A DNA stretch of 64,000 nucleotides from Sporosarcina sp. P34 (GCF_002743375.1 NZ_PDZC01000001.1:664558-728557); one strand, 5' to 3'. Counted from the stretch's first letter, positions 1 to 9,672 are shown. Translations and numbers: made by a program. The notes: generated by a model from the sequence alone, not told the origin.

Positions 1-48
1 GTGACAATACGACTTTTGGCGACAGCGCTTTTTGTAATGGGGGAATAA
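1..48 (+). CDS. Possible 3' end of an upstream gene (partial)
   Basis: An open frame runs from the window edge to a TAA at 46-48 and would encode a short hydrophobic tail (ending LLATALFVMGE). Only 15 residues are visible, so family cannot be assigned; it could be chance. Confidence 0.2.
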   Translation: MTIRLLATALFVMGE

Positions 49-149
49 AATAGATGATACTACCGGACCCACTATAAAGTTGGCGGATGACTCCTGCGTT
101 TGGTTAGTAGGTATTCTTTACATGTAAAATTATCTAGAAGAATAAACTA

Positions 150-274
150 GTTGATCTTCGTTTCAGGCGGCGACTCCAGCGGGAACAGCGCGAGCTGAAA
201 GCCCCGCAGGAACAAAGTGACGAGGAGATTGAAGCCGTGCCCGCGGAAAGCGTCCGCCTGGAGCGTCGATCAAC
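150..274. repeat. GC-rich intergenic repeat with inverted ends
   Basis: A 125-bp block, much more GC-rich than its AT-rich flanks, is bounded by the inverted heptamers GTTGATC (150-156) and GATCAAC (268-274). Inside are the segments GGCGGCGACTCCAGCGGGAA (167-186) and GCGTCCGCCTGGAGCG. It has no long open frame and resembles the non-coding dispersed repeats of Bacillaceae/Planococcaceae genomes. A diverged relative in the opposite orientation lies at 63629-63755. Function unknown. Confidence 0.65.
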
Positions 275-528
275 GGTGCCATCCCGCTCCCTTTTCACAT
301 CGAGTTTAAAATAACATTATTATGTAAACAAGAATACGCTTCAAATAAAGAAGTTGGAATATTCTATCATGAATGCTATAGTGTACATACTAGAGTTCAC
401 ATAGTAGACATAAATTACATATCTCAGACATGTTGCCAAGACTACTAAGATAAAACACCCTGACGCCATTCTGAGTGAATTCTTTCACAGTGAATTTCTT
501 TATGAACGGAGGAAAGGGTGAGATTCGT

Positions 529-1794
529 ATGTTGGCTACAGAACACGAACAAAACATTTGGAAATACGCATTTGCGAGCGTCGCCGTTACGGTCAGTTCT
601 CTCGGCTTTGGACGGATGTCGTATGGAATTATTATGCCTTTCATGAAAGAGAACCTCGCAATGACCTATAAACAAGCGGGACTGCTCGCAACAACAGTAT
701 CGATTGGCTATTTAATGATGGTGATCTTTGTCGGATTGCTAGTGACTAAATACGGAGCGAAAAAGCTTGTGATTTTTGGAACGGGGCTCGTTGCATTCGG
801 ACTATTTATGTTATCACTTGTCGCTAGCTATGGCTGGACACTTTTCGCCATGCTATTGCTCGGAATTGGGACCGCCTTCACCTATACACCGCTCATTACG
901 ATACTTGTCGGCTGGTTTCCGAGGAAGCGCGGTATGCTTATTGGCTTTCTTGTGGGTGGCATGGGATTAGGAACGCTGATTTCAAGCGCCTTAATTCCGT
1001 TCTTCACTACATGGTTCGGCGATATGGGCTGGCGCTACCTATGGTTCGTCTACGGTGCTTTGTCGATCATATCGATCATCATCGCGACGATTATTTTGCG
1101 AGATCCACCGATTCCGTTACTACCTAAGGAAATGCAGAAACGTTCATTTTGGACGAAAGTATACTTCAATAAACGCGTACTTCGTGTCGCATTCATCTAT
1201 GGACTCGTTGGATTCGCCTATTTGGTACCGCAAAGCTTTTTATTCAGCTATATTCTTGAAGTAGGCCTGACGAAGTTCCAGGCAGGCCAAATTATGGCGA
1301 TCAGCGGGATTATGTCAATTTTCAGTGGACCTTTGTGGGGCGGAGTTTCTGATCGTATCGGACGAAAATCTGCATTGCTTGCGACACTTGGAATCGGTGC
1401 AGTTTCACTTATCGTTCCAGTTATTTTCCCCGTGTATATTGGGCTTGTCGTTAGTCAATTCCTCTGGGGTACAACGATTGTCGGGATGCTGTCGCTCTGC
1501 CAAGCATTATCTACAGAACAAGTTCATCCGACGTACGCACCTGTTGCACTAGGCTATGTAACGTTCTTCTTCGCGGCAGGGCAGTTACTTGGACCGGGCA
1601 TGGGTGGCTGGATCATCGACCGCTTCCAGCAGATCCCGCTTGCACTCATTATGTGCAGTGTACTACTCGCTTTGGCGTTCTTGCTGACGATTCGAATGAA
1701 CGCGCATGCGGTAGATGTAGATGTGACGGCATTAGAAGCGAAGCCTGTTTTAAAAAGTCTATGTCTGGAGGAGGCTTCTGCGGAGGAATTGTGA
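529..1794 (+). CDS. MFS family transporter
   Basis: 421-residue hydrophobic protein with about 12 predicted membrane segments, a major facilitator superfamily permease in the cytoplasmic membrane. The loop after TM2 (LLVTKYGAKKLV) and the repeat of it in the second half (GGVSDRIGRKSALL) match the MFS signature G-x-x-x-D/K-R-x-G-R-R. The ATG at 529 is preferred over an upstream in-frame ATG at 475 because GGAGGAAAGG at 508-517 is correctly spaced for it. Substrate cannot be read from sequence; the N-terminal FGRMSYGIIMPFM is typical of the YbfB/CynX-like uptake/efflux group. Monocistronic, followed by a strong terminator. Confidence 0.85.
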   Translation: MLATEHEQNIWKYAFASVAVTVSSLGFGRMSYGIIMPFMKENLAMTYKQAGLLATTVSIGYLMMVIFVGLLVTKYGAKKLVIFGTGLVAFGLFMLSLVASYGWTLFAMLLLGIGTAFTYTPLITILVGWFPRKRGMLIGFLVGGMGLGTLISSALIPFFTTWFGDMGWRYLWFVYGALSIISIIIATIILRDPPIPLLPKEMQKRSFWTKVYFNKRVLRVAFIYGLVGFAYLVPQSFLFSYILEVGLTKFQAGQIMAISGIMSIFSGPLWGGVSDRIGRKSALLATLGIGAVSLIVPVIFPVYIGLVVSQFLWGTTIVGMLSLCQALSTEQVHPTYAPVALGYVTFFFAAGQLLGPGMGGWIIDRFQQIPLALIMCSVLLALAFLLTIRMNAHAVDVDVTALEAKPVLKSLCLEEASAEEL

Positions 1795-1891
1795 ATCTTG
1801 TGGAAGTTGCCGTATGGTCAACTGAAATTAGACTTTGTCCATATGCTTCTTACTGCACATGTGATACGTAAACGTATACTAGAAGAAATAT

Positions 1892-1930
1892 AGGCGCTGA
1901 CATTCCGGTAAAGGAATGTCAGCGCCTTTT
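1892..1930 (+). terminator. Rho-independent terminator of the MFS gene
   Basis: A perfect 15-bp stem, AGGCGCTGACATTCC (1892-1906) with its complement (1913-1927) around a 6-nt loop, is followed by a short T run. Confidence 0.9.
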
Positions 1931-1950
1931 GAAAAATAGCAGGTGTTAGA

Positions 1951-2070
1951 GTGATTCGAAACTTTTTTGTGAGTAAAGACGAGACCCGGAACCAGCTAGA
2001 TCATCTTGGATTGGCAGACCGTTGTTGTCCTACTGGTGCGACAGTTGTACGGATTTCTCGTAACTGCTAA
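1951..2070 (+). other. Short unexplained open frame (39 codons)
   Basis: A GTG-initiated frame of 39 codons lies alone between the terminator at 1892 and the Fic gene and ends with TAA at 2068-2070. It encodes a cysteine-containing tail (GLADRCCPTGATVV). There is no convincing ribosome site. It may be a relic of a larger gene or chance; nothing else is recognisable in 1931-2222 apart from AT-rich promoter-like sequence before the Fic gene. Confidence 0.2.
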
Positions 2071-2222
2071 ATAAACGAATAGTAGAATTTGAGATGTCAC
2101 GTATACGTTGAAACAGTCTTAGTTAACCATACTTTTCAAGAAGGGTTGATTTAAGTGTAGAATATTTTCGATATACAGTACAATAATAGAAAAGCTCTAT
2201 ATGTAAGTGGGAGGTTACTGAT

Positions 2223-2951
2223 ATGTTTAAAGTCGCAAATGAAAAAAAGTCAAAATTAGATGCTGCTCGTCCCTTGCCTAAATATACTTTGAAAAGTTTA
2301 CGAGAAAAGTTATTTCTAGAGTGGACCTATAATTCGAATGCCATTGAAGGAAACACATTAACTATGAACGAAACGAAAGTGGTCCTTGAAGGGATTACGA
2401 TTGGCGGTAAAACATTTAGAGAACATTTGGAAGTAGTTAATCATCGTGATGCTATTACGTATGTCGAAGAAATTGTTCAAATGAATGAAACACTTTCAGA
2501 ATGGCAAATAAAAAATCTGCATCGTTTAGTGCTGAAAGGAATACATGATGAGTATGCAGGTGTATACCGTCAAGAACAAGTTTTTATTGCTGGTGCTAGA
2601 CATAGACCACCCGCACATTATCTGATTCAAGAAAAAATGGATCAAATGATGAATTGGTATCGTAACGAAGGTGTCGATCTTCATCCTGTAGAGCGTGGAG
2701 CTATGTTGCATGCTATTTTTGTTGGCATCCATCCCTTTATAGATGGAAATGGGCGTACCTCAAGACTGTTGCTTAATTTAGAACTAATGAAAGAGGGATT
2801 CCCTCCAGTCGTTATTAAAGTGGAAAATCGATTGGCATATTATGATGCACTTGACAAAGCGCATACAACAGAAGATTATAAAGATTTCATAGCATTAGTA
2901 GAACATGAAGTAGAAGACTCTCTCGACTTATATCTAAGTACAATAAGTTAA
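2223..2951 (+). CDS. Fic family protein (probable AMPylase, self-inhibited)
   Basis: 242-residue single-domain Fic protein. The full Fic motif HPFIDGNGRTSR begins at His170 (catalytic His, Mg-binding Asp/Asn, phosphate-binding Gly-Asn-Gly and Arg), so transfer of AMP or another nucleotide phosphate to hydroxyl side chains of target proteins is expected. Near the N-terminus S38-NAIE-G43 matches the inhibitory helix motif (S/T)xxxE(G/N), which places it in the class with an intramolecular N-terminal inhibitory helix, so activity should be restrained without a separate antitoxin. GGGAGGT precedes the ATG. It stands alone with no partner gene. Targets unknown. Confidence 0.9.
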   Translation: MFKVANEKKSKLDAARPLPKYTLKSLREKLFLEWTYNSNAIEGNTLTMNETKVVLEGITIGGKTFREHLEVVNHRDAITYVEEIVQMNETLSEWQIKNLHRLVLKGIHDEYAGVYRQEQVFIAGARHRPPAHYLIQEKMDQMMNWYRNEGVDLHPVERGAMLHAIFVGIHPFIDGNGRTSRLLLNLELMKEGFPPVVIKVENRLAYYDALDKAHTTEDYKDFIALVEHEVEDSLDLYLSTIS

Positions 2952-3001
2952 AATCTCTCCATATTGAAGTACCCTGTTCAGTTCACTGGTAAAAAACGCA
3001 A

Positions 3002-3054
3002 TTACACAACAATGAGTCTCTATTTTTTTAGAATGGGGACTCTTTGTTGTGTAA
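3002..3054. terminator. Hairpin after the Fic gene
   Basis: TTACACAACAATGAGTC (3002-3018) pairs with GACTCTTTGTTGTGTAA (3038-3054) with a single mismatch, a 17-bp stem. There is no clear T-tract, so terminator function is plausible but not certain. Confidence 0.6.
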
Positions 3055-3219
3055 CTCTGTATTAACCCTTGAGGCTGAAAAAATTCTTTTGGAAAGGCCC
3101 CCTGATCATTACACGCTAAATATCCCGTTCTTTAGTTGAATTAAATATGAAACAATTTCCTACCTTATCCGTATACGTAGTATGAAACAAAATCTTGTAA
3201 CCGGAAAAGAGTGTTAATT

Positions 3220-4899
3220 ATGTTAAGTTTATTACTATTTTCATTACTTGTAGGGGTTGTCGCGAGTGCTATTATTGTTCCATTCCTCTCTGTAAATAAC
3301 AAAAAAGAACCGTTATCGTTTAACCGGTGGGTCGCTTTCGGGACACTTACTGTCATCAGTATGATGGGCGTATTCCTATTTTATTACGTGACAAATTTAG
3401 ATCGTAATTGGACATCGCTATGGGCATTGTTCCTCGTCGTCGCTATTTTAGGGGCAGTTGTTTCGCAAGGTATCGAGCGGAAAATTAAAATGGTTGTGTC
3501 ATTGGCAGCATTACTTATTGGCGTGTATGTGTTAAGTGCACCTCTTTTCAACGCAAATAAAAAGTATGAAACCGTTGCGATGACGCAGAAAGTTGAAATT
3601 ACAGCGTTTGATGAAACGAAAACGCCAGCCAGTGTACCACCGAAGTTTGCACGCAATAAAATGAAAAAAGCGTTTGGTCAAGTACCGGATACGAGCTATT
3701 ATGAACTGGGGCATTTACAAATTCAAAAAGTGAATGACCAATTTGTCTATATTGCGCCTGTTGAGTTTTCAGGATTTTTCAAATGGTTTAACGGTAAAAC
3801 GACACCTGGGTATTTCACGATGAGTGCAACGGATTCATCAGATAATCCGAAATTTATTAAAACGGAAATGGCGTATACGACGTCTTCATACTTCCATAAA
3901 AAAGTGTATCGTAAAATGCGTATGGAAATGCCAGATTTAATCTTTTACGGAGATGTTCAATTGGAAATTGATGATGAAGGGAAGCCGCATTATATTCGCA
4001 CGTATGGAGAATTCATTTCGGCACGTAACGGGTTTAACGCCAAAGGAATTGTCATGTTGAATCCTGAAACGGGCGCTACGAAGAAATATGCATTACAAGA
4101 CGTGCCTGAATTTATTAACGGAGCCATTTCACCTGAAGCGGTTAGTCTTCAAAATAGTTATTTCGGGAAGTATATCCATGGTTTTTGGAATTCACTAGTT
4201 GGCAAAAAAGATGTAAAGATTCCTTCAGATGAAGGGACAGAAGCCAATGTTAGCCCGATTTTTGATGCGGATGGACATATGTATTACTTTACGGATTTCA
4301 CGAGTCCAAAAGAAGGTGTAGACTCGATGCTTGGGTATGCATTGACAGATGGTCGAACAGGGAAAGCGACGTATTATACGGGAGATTTGGAAGAGTCCTA
4401 TATGGATTCACAAGGTGCGCTTCAGATCATTGAAAAGAAGTTTATCGAGAAGAAGTGGAACGGGGAAATGCCTGTCTTGTATAACTTCTACGGTGAAGCC
4501 AGCTGGTTGACGCCGGTACTTGATTCAAATGGATTCCTGCAAAATTACTTCATTGTTTCCGCTGCGAATCCTGAAATCTCAGTATTTGCGAATTCACCAA
4601 ATGAAGCGTTGAAATTGTATAAAACGGCACTTCAACGGGGCGGCAGTACAGTAGATGGAAGTTCCAATGCAGAAGAAGCGAAAGCAACGATTACAGCCAT
4701 GCGCGTGTTTAAAGAACGCGTCGGTGATTTTACACTCGTTTCAATTCTCGCAAAAGACGGTCGGAATTTCCTTGTTTCATCGGAAGTTGAACCTCTTTCA
4801 ATTTATGTGGAAGAAGGCGATCAGCTAACGGTGACGTATTTAGAAACGGGTGAGTTATTCTTACCTGTGAAGGAATTGGTGAATAACAGTATGAAATAA
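3220..4899 (+). CDS. Multi-pass membrane protein with large extracytoplasmic domain, function unknown
   Basis: 559 residues. The first ~110 residues contain four likely membrane helices (start, ~40-60, ~65-85, ~90-110), followed by a long soluble region rich in beta-type sequence (repeated T/Y/F and G turns) that should lie outside the membrane. The ATG at 3220 is preferred to GTG 3211 because the GGAAAAGAG ribosome site at 3202-3210 abuts the GTG. No catalytic motif is recognised. Similar large proteins in Bacilli are annotated only as hypothetical or cell-shape/DNA-binding-like membrane proteins, so no function is given. Monocistronic, with a terminator at 4914. Confidence 0.75.
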   Translation: MLSLLLFSLLVGVVASAIIVPFLSVNNKKEPLSFNRWVAFGTLTVISMMGVFLFYYVTNLDRNWTSLWALFLVVAILGAVVSQGIERKIKMVVSLAALLIGVYVLSAPLFNANKKYETVAMTQKVEITAFDETKTPASVPPKFARNKMKKAFGQVPDTSYYELGHLQIQKVNDQFVYIAPVEFSGFFKWFNGKTTPGYFTMSATDSSDNPKFIKTEMAYTTSSYFHKKVYRKMRMEMPDLIFYGDVQLEIDDEGKPHYIRTYGEFISARNGFNAKGIVMLNPETGATKKYALQDVPEFINGAISPEAVSLQNSYFGKYIHGFWNSLVGKKDVKIPSDEGTEANVSPIFDADGHMYYFTDFTSPKEGVDSMLGYALTDGRTGKATYYTGDLEESYMDSQGALQIIEKKFIEKKWNGEMPVLYNFYGEASWLTPVLDSNGFLQNYFIVSAANPEISVFANSPNEALKLYKTALQRGGSTVDGSSNAEEAKATITAMRVFKERVGDFTLVSILAKDGRNFLVSSEVEPLSIYVEEGDQLTVTYLETGELFLPVKELVNNSMK

Positions 4900-4913
4900 A
4901 TAATGGGGAAAAG

Positions 4914-4948
4914 GCCTGATAGCGCATTCGCGTTGTCAGGCTATTTTT
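4914..4948 (+). terminator. Rho-independent terminator
   Basis: GCCTGA/TCAGGC arms (4914-4919, 4936-4941), extended inward by GCG/CGC, are followed by TATTTTT. Confidence 0.8.
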
Positions 4949-5016
4949 ATAAAGAGTTCCATTTCAAGCTTTTGATTACTGTAAGTCATTAATAAATAAA
5001 AAAGTTTTACATTAAT

Positions 5017-5047
5017 GAAACGATAACTCTATAAAAGTTATCGTTTC
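5017..5047 (-). terminator. Terminator of the pseudouridine synthase gene (overlaps its stop codon)
   Basis: The arms GAAACGATAACT (5017-5028) and AGTTATCGTTTC (5036-5047) form a perfect 12-bp stem. Reading the minus strand, a T-rich stretch follows downstream. The minus-strand stop codon (5038-5040) lies in the stem. Confidence 0.75.
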
Positions 5048-5735
5048 AACCCCGCTATCTCTTCTTCAGTCAAGTAACGCCACTGGCCCCGTGCCAATGA
5101 ACCGAGCTCAATATGCTTGATTCGAACCCTTTGCAAGTGTGTAACGGTATATTGAAACCGTCTGCACATTCTGCGGATTTGTCGATTCAATCCTTGAGTT
5201 AACGTAATACGAAACGTGAAGTCGTCGAGCGCAGTTACGGGACAAGAATTAGTCGTCGTATAGCTTTTCGTTCTTGGATTATAAATATTTACACCGTTTG
5301 ATAAGTCCTCTATAAAAGAATTCGTTATTTTTTTATCGACCATCACCACATACTCTTTTTCCTGATGGTTTTCGTCTTTCATTAACTCATTTACAATACT
5401 TCCATCATTCGTTAATAAAATTAGACCTTCTGTTTCTTTATCCAAACGTCCAACAGGAAATATACGTTCAGGATACGATATAAAGTCAATAATATTACCG
5501 GCAATAGTAGGCGAAGCGGTACAAGTAATCCCGCTTGGTTTATTAAGTATTATATATATGTCTTGTGCGGTGTGCGTGATGGCGTGCCCGTCGACTTCAA
5601 CATGATCATGATCTTTAACAAAATACACATGCGATGCAATCTCGCCATTCACTAGAACTTTTCAGCCGTAATATAGCGCTCTGCTTGTCTTCTGGAACAG
5701 AATCCTGAAGAACTAATATATTGATTCAACCTCAA
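5038..5735 (-). pseudogene. rluF: 23S rRNA pseudouridine synthase, RluF/RsuA family, with a one-base frameshift
   Basis: The catalytic part (M at 5652 downward, 204 residues) has the family motif GRLDKETEGLILLTND with the nucleophilic Asp, and the C-terminal GLNRQIRRMC motif. Upstream in another frame lies the expected S4 RNA-binding start, LRLNQYISSSGFCSRRQ, beginning with TTG at 5735 behind GAGGAG. The two frames join if one A is restored in the run at 5659-5662 (minus GCTGAAAAGTTCTAGTG; expected one more A). Restored length is about 232 residues, normal for RluF. As it stands the S4 domain is lost, or translation restarts. Real frameshift or a homopolymer error in the assembly are both possible. 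Confidence 0.8.
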
Positions 5736-5979
5736 TGTGTCCGCTCCTCGTCTATCTATGTATTTCTTCCATTATAACATGTATGCCATTTCCCATAATG
5801 CCTTCATGTGGCTTTCTAATATAGAAAGAAATCAACGCGTAGATTCAATGGATGGGACTATCGGTGTTTTTTAAAAGTATGTAAGAAGCATGTTGTGATA
5901 TTATACTGGTAGTGTGCAAAGCGTAAAGGTGATACATATTCATTAGATTGAAAAACGTTGAAATCAGGAGGTGAAGGTA

Positions 5980-6522
5980 ATGAATATTGAATTCATCACA
6001 TTAACCGAACCAACATCCATGCTTGTGAATACGCTCAATCGATGGGGGAATGACGTGAAGTTAAAGTCATTGTCTCAACCTAATCACAGTAAAGAAGAAT
6101 TGGAAAGAGTAAATGTTTTGACTCTAGAAGATGTACGCCGTCGGTTAGAATACCAACATATATTCCTGATTTATTTGGAAAACCGGCTCATCGGTGAAAT
6201 GAGCTATACCGTGGACCCCGATCATCTGTTTGATAAGGAGTTGGAAACGGCATGGATCAGTATTTCCATTGGTGAGCCTGAATGCCGTGGGTTAGGAATT
6301 GGTTTTATCGCTTTAACGTACTTGGAAGAGCAAATTAGAAAGCGTGGTCTTCAACGAATCGAGCTAGGCGTGTTTGAATTTAATACACCCGCTTTGAAGC
6401 TTTATAAGAAGTTAGGGTATCAAGAAATGGGACGCATAGAAAACTTCACGTATTATGATGGAGAAATGCGAGCTGATATTCGAATGGAAAAACGTATTGG
6501 AATTAATTTTCCTGGCAACTAA
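5980..6522 (+). CDS. GNAT family N-acetyltransferase
   Basis: 180 residues. The acetyl-CoA binding segment is visible as CRGLGIGFIAL (motif A, Q/R-x-x-G-x-G/A) after a beta strand (TAWISISIG), and the C-terminal part FEFNTPALKLYKKLGYQEMGR is the standard GNAT motif B. It should transfer an acetyl group from acetyl-CoA to an amine; the substrate is unknown. AGGAGGTGA (5966-5974) places the start at ATG 5980 rather than GTG 5971. Single gene. Confidence 0.9.
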   Translation: MNIEFITLTEPTSMLVNTLNRWGNDVKLKSLSQPNHSKEELERVNVLTLEDVRRRLEYQHIFLIYLENRLIGEMSYTVDPDHLFDKELETAWISISIGEPECRGLGIGFIALTYLEEQIRKRGLQRIELGVFEFNTPALKLYKKLGYQEMGRIENFTYYDGEMRADIRMEKRIGINFPGN

Positions 6523-6833
6523 GACGTCACAACATCTGCAAAAGATAGTACATGAGCAACCAAATGGGCTAAAGTGATTTTAAAAGTCTACTTAAACAGT
6601 GAAACCAAGCGCGTTTTCAGATGTAAAAAAGAAGAACTACAAAGGTTTATTTTAAGAAAGAAACATTAGGGTTGCTTTTTTATTTAATGTCTGTTATATT
6701 TAAAGAGTATTATCTTTGTTCTTTTTCAGATCGAGAATATATTTCATGGAAATATATTTTGTTTTTCGTCTAAAGTTTTGAGCAAGTATAGTAACATCAT
6801 TGTGTGGACATCCACACTAGGAGGCAATTAATT
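6523..6833 (+). promoter_or_regulatory. Intergenic region with probable long leader of the cold shock gene
   Basis: There is no gene in these 311 bases. The AT-rich half nearest the gene contains the palindrome AATATATTTCATGGAAATATATT-like (about 6739-6761) and pyrimidine-rich stretches, consistent with the structured 5' leaders that control cold shock mRNAs. Exact promoter elements could not be fixed. Confidence 0.4.
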
Positions 6834-7034
6834 ATGGAACAAGGTACAGTGAAATGGTTTAACGCAGAAAAAGGTTTCGGTTTCATCGAGCGCGAAGCAG
6901 GAGAAGACGTATTCGTACACTTCTCAGCAATCCAAGGCGACGGTTTCAAATCTTTAGACGAAGGTCAAAGTGTAACATTTGAAATCGAACAAGGACAACG
7001 TGGCCTACAAGCTACAAACGTTCAAAAAGCTTAA
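6834..7034 (+). CDS. Cold shock protein, CspA family
   Basis: 66-residue single cold shock domain with RNP1 (KGFGFI, residues ~15-20) and RNP2 (VFVHF, ~28-32). It is a nucleic-acid chaperone that binds single-stranded RNA/DNA and melts secondary structure at low temperature or during growth. The ATG at 6834 follows AGGAGGCAATTAATT. It is followed by a strong terminator. Which Bacillus paralogue (CspB/C/D) it corresponds to cannot be decided. Confidence 0.97.
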   Translation: MEQGTVKWFNAEKGFGFIEREAGEDVFVHFSAIQGDGFKSLDEGQSVTFEIEQGQRGLQATNVQKA

Positions 7035-7044
7035 TAACAGCTTG

Positions 7045-7075
7045 AAAAAGACCCTACTTGTAGGGTCTTTTTTTA
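7045..7075 (+). terminator. Rho-independent terminator of csp
   Basis: AAAAAGACCCTAC pairs with GTAGGGTCTTTTT around a TT loop, followed by a T run. Confidence 0.95.
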
Positions 7076-7247
7076 TTTGCTAAAATTTATTTATAGTATA
7101 TGAAAGAGCTGCTCGGTAAGCTATGGGAATTAACATACGAATTCAGAGTCGCTTCACGTAGGCGATGAACACGGTTACTTTACTTAATAACTTGTTTTTG
7201 AACATGCCTATAACAGATCGTGATCTACTCATGAGAGGAGTGTCTAT

Positions 7248-7721
7248 ATGGAAGCAGTATACATTGCTGGCGGTTGTTTATGGGGAGTACAAGCTTTTAT
7301 CAAAACCTTACCTGGCGTGACGTTTACGGAAGCAGGGAGGGCAAATGGAACACTTCATTCCCTAGAAGGTGAGTATGATGGGTACGCTGAATGTGTAAAA
7401 ACAGAATTTGATCCTGCTGTCGTAACCATTTCGGAATTAATGGAGTATTTATTTGAAATCATAGATCCGTATAGTGTGAATAAACAAGGAGCAGACGTTG
7501 GCGAGAAATACAGAACGGGCGTCTATAGTGAAAACCTTGAACACTTGGAAGAAGCGAGAGCGTTTATTACGAAGAGAAATGATGTGGACCGTATAGTTGT
7601 GGAGGTAGTACCTCTTACAAACTATGTGAAAAGTACAGACGAACATCAAGACAGATTAGCCAAATACCCAACAGATTATTGTCATATACCTGCGGGGTTA
7701 TTAACTAAATATGGTTCTTGA
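7248..7721 (+). CDS. msrA: Peptide methionine (S)-S-oxide reductase MsrA
   Basis: 157 residues. The active-site motif is GGCLWG (Cys10), where most MsrA proteins have GCFWG/C, and the diagnostic DPYSVNKQGADVGEKYRT segment is intact. It reduces methionine-S-sulfoxide in proteins, with electrons from thioredoxin. A Cys in TDYCHIP near the C-terminus may act as resolving residue. GAGAGGAGTG precedes the ATG. No MsrB domain or neighbour is present. Confidence 0.9.
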   Translation: MEAVYIAGGCLWGVQAFIKTLPGVTFTEAGRANGTLHSLEGEYDGYAECVKTEFDPAVVTISELMEYLFEIIDPYSVNKQGADVGEKYRTGVYSENLEHLEEARAFITKRNDVDRIVVEVVPLTNYVKSTDEHQDRLAKYPTDYCHIPAGLLTKYGS

Positions 7722-7853
7722 AGAATGCGCAGTTGGAATCAAGAAAAATGACAACACCCTATGACGAATTGGTATATAATGGACTCAGCTTATAAAACGG
7801 TTTTATTTTAGAAACAAGTGTACAGTAGTGATATATGAGGAGAGTGACATACA

Positions 7854-9662
7854 TTGAAATATAACAACACGTGGGATCTAGAGAGTATTTTTGCAGGGGG
7901 AACGCATTCTGAGGAAGTACAAACGAAACTTTCTACTGTCAAAGAAGATATTGCCCGTTATGCAGATCAGTTAAACGCTTGGAACAGTGATCCAGTTAAC
8001 GATGCCTCTACTTTGCAAGAATTATTAAACAAACAAGAAGTCATCGGTAAAGGTCTCGGCCAAGTAGGAACATTTATCAATATGTGGCGTGACGCCTTCA
8101 TGGATGATCCATATGCAAGCGTTGTCATAGGCCAGGTGATGGAACTAAGCAGTGAAATCCAGCAGCTCTCCACGATCTTCACGAAAAAATTGGTCGCGAT
8201 TTCGGATGAAAACTGGCATAAACTTCTTGAAGACGATTCTTTGCAGGTCATCCGGTTCTCATTAAATGAAATCCGTGATGAAGGTAAACGGTTATTATCT
8301 GAAGCGGAAGAAAAACTGATTGCGAAATTAAATAAAGACGGTCTTGCCGCGTGGAGTGATTTATACAATACAGTGGGCTCCACGATGTCCGTTCCGTTTA
8401 CAGATAAAGACGGGAAAACTACAGATTTATCTATCGGCCAAGCTATGAACAAAATGTACGCAAATCCTGATGCAGAAGTGCGCGCGGAACTTTTTGAGGA
8501 CTGGGAAAAGACTTGGTCTGCGAATGGACCGATTTTTGCCGACATCTTGAATCATTTAGCAGGCTATCGCTTAACGTTGCAAGATGTTCACGGAAGAGAA
8601 GGCCATTTAGAAGAGCCGCTTGAATACAACCGGATGTCTGAAGCTACGCTTACTGCGATGTGGTCAGCTGTGGATGCGCAGAAACAAACATTCATTGATT
8701 ACTTAGGACAAAAAGCGGATTTATTGGGCATGGATCAGCTCGGTTGGCAAGATGTGGCGGCTCCCGTTGCGGTAGGTGAAACCAAGCCGATGCGCTTCAC
8801 ATATGATGATGCCTGTGATTTTATTATTAAACATTTCGCTTCATTTGGACCGAAATTGACTAACTTTACGAAACATGCATTGGAAAACCGTTGGGTGGAA
8901 GCGGAAGATCGCCCAAACAAACGACCGGGTGGTTATTGCACGAGCTTGCCTGAATTTGAAGAGTCACGTATTTTCATGACATTCACGGGTTCTCCAAATG
9001 ATACGAGTACATTGGCGCATGAATTAGGGCATGCTTTTCATAGTCACGTAATGAAAGATTTACCGACATTGAACCGTAATTATGCGATGAACGTCGCAGA
9101 AACAGCGAGTACATTTGCGGAAACGATTATTGCCGATGCTACGGTGAAAAATGCTACATCCGTTGAAGAGAAAGTCTCTCTGTTAGCGAATAAATTAGAA
9201 GGTGCCACCGCGATGTTTTTAAATATTCGTGCGCGCTTTCTATTTGAGGATCAGTTTTACACGGAACGCGCCAAAGGCATAGTATCAGAAAAACGCTTGA
9301 ATGAATTGATGGTAGACGCACAAAAAGAAGCATTTGGTGCGAGTTTATCTTCTTATCATCCGCATTTCTGGGCAGCTAAGTTGCACTTCTTTATCGATAG
9401 CGTGCCGTTCTATAACTTCCCGTACACATTTGGCTACTTGTTCAGCTTGGGGATCTACGCAGAGTACTTGAAACAACCTGAAGGGTTTGAAGAGAAGTAT
9501 ATTGCTTTATTACGTGATACTGGATCTATGACAGTAGAAGATCTAGCGAAAAAACATTTGGGTGTAGATGTGACGAAAGAAGATTTCTGGGCAGCTGGCA
9601 TTGCGCTAGTGGCTAAAGACGTGGAAGAGTTTGTAGAATTGACGAATTCATTACGGAAGTAA
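7854..9662 (+). CDS. pepF: Oligoendopeptidase F (M3 family zinc metallopeptidase)
   Basis: 602 residues, the normal PepF size, with HELGHAFH at about residue 390 (zinc ligands two His, catalytic Glu) and the third ligand Glu in NVAETASTFAETI. A cytoplasmic enzyme cleaving peptides of roughly 7-17 residues. It starts with TTG at 7854 after GAGGAGAG (7837-7844). The C-terminal domain (HPHFWAAKLHFFI, NFPYTFGYLFSLG) is typical. Monocistronic, with a terminator shared with the convergent brnQ. Confidence 0.95.
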   Translation: MKYNNTWDLESIFAGGTHSEEVQTKLSTVKEDIARYADQLNAWNSDPVNDASTLQELLNKQEVIGKGLGQVGTFINMWRDAFMDDPYASVVIGQVMELSSEIQQLSTIFTKKLVAISDENWHKLLEDDSLQVIRFSLNEIRDEGKRLLSEAEEKLIAKLNKDGLAAWSDLYNTVGSTMSVPFTDKDGKTTDLSIGQAMNKMYANPDAEVRAELFEDWEKTWSANGPIFADILNHLAGYRLTLQDVHGREGHLEEPLEYNRMSEATLTAMWSAVDAQKQTFIDYLGQKADLLGMDQLGWQDVAAPVAVGETKPMRFTYDDACDFIIKHFASFGPKLTNFTKHALENRWVEAEDRPNKRPGGYCTSLPEFEESRIFMTFTGSPNDTSTLAHELGHAFHSHVMKDLPTLNRNYAMNVAETASTFAETIIADATVKNATSVEEKVSLLANKLEGATAMFLNIRARFLFEDQFYTERAKGIVSEKRLNELMVDAQKEAFGASLSSYHPHFWAAKLHFFIDSVPFYNFPYTFGYLFSLGIYAEYLKQPEGFEEKYIALLRDTGSMTVEDLAKKHLGVDVTKEDFWAAGIALVAKDVEEFVELTNSLRK

Positions 9663-9672
9663 TCCTGAAGAC

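Noticed and set aside
1951..2070. Assigning the 39-codon frame as a relic of a known enzyme
   Set aside because: The sequence GLADRCCPTGATVV did not allow a confident family match, so it is listed only as an unexplained frame.
7967..8545. 192-codon open frame on the minus strand
   Set aside because: It lies wholly antisense to pepF, has no ribosome site, and its translation is low-complexity (Ser/Thr/Leu-rich), as expected from the complement of a coding strand.
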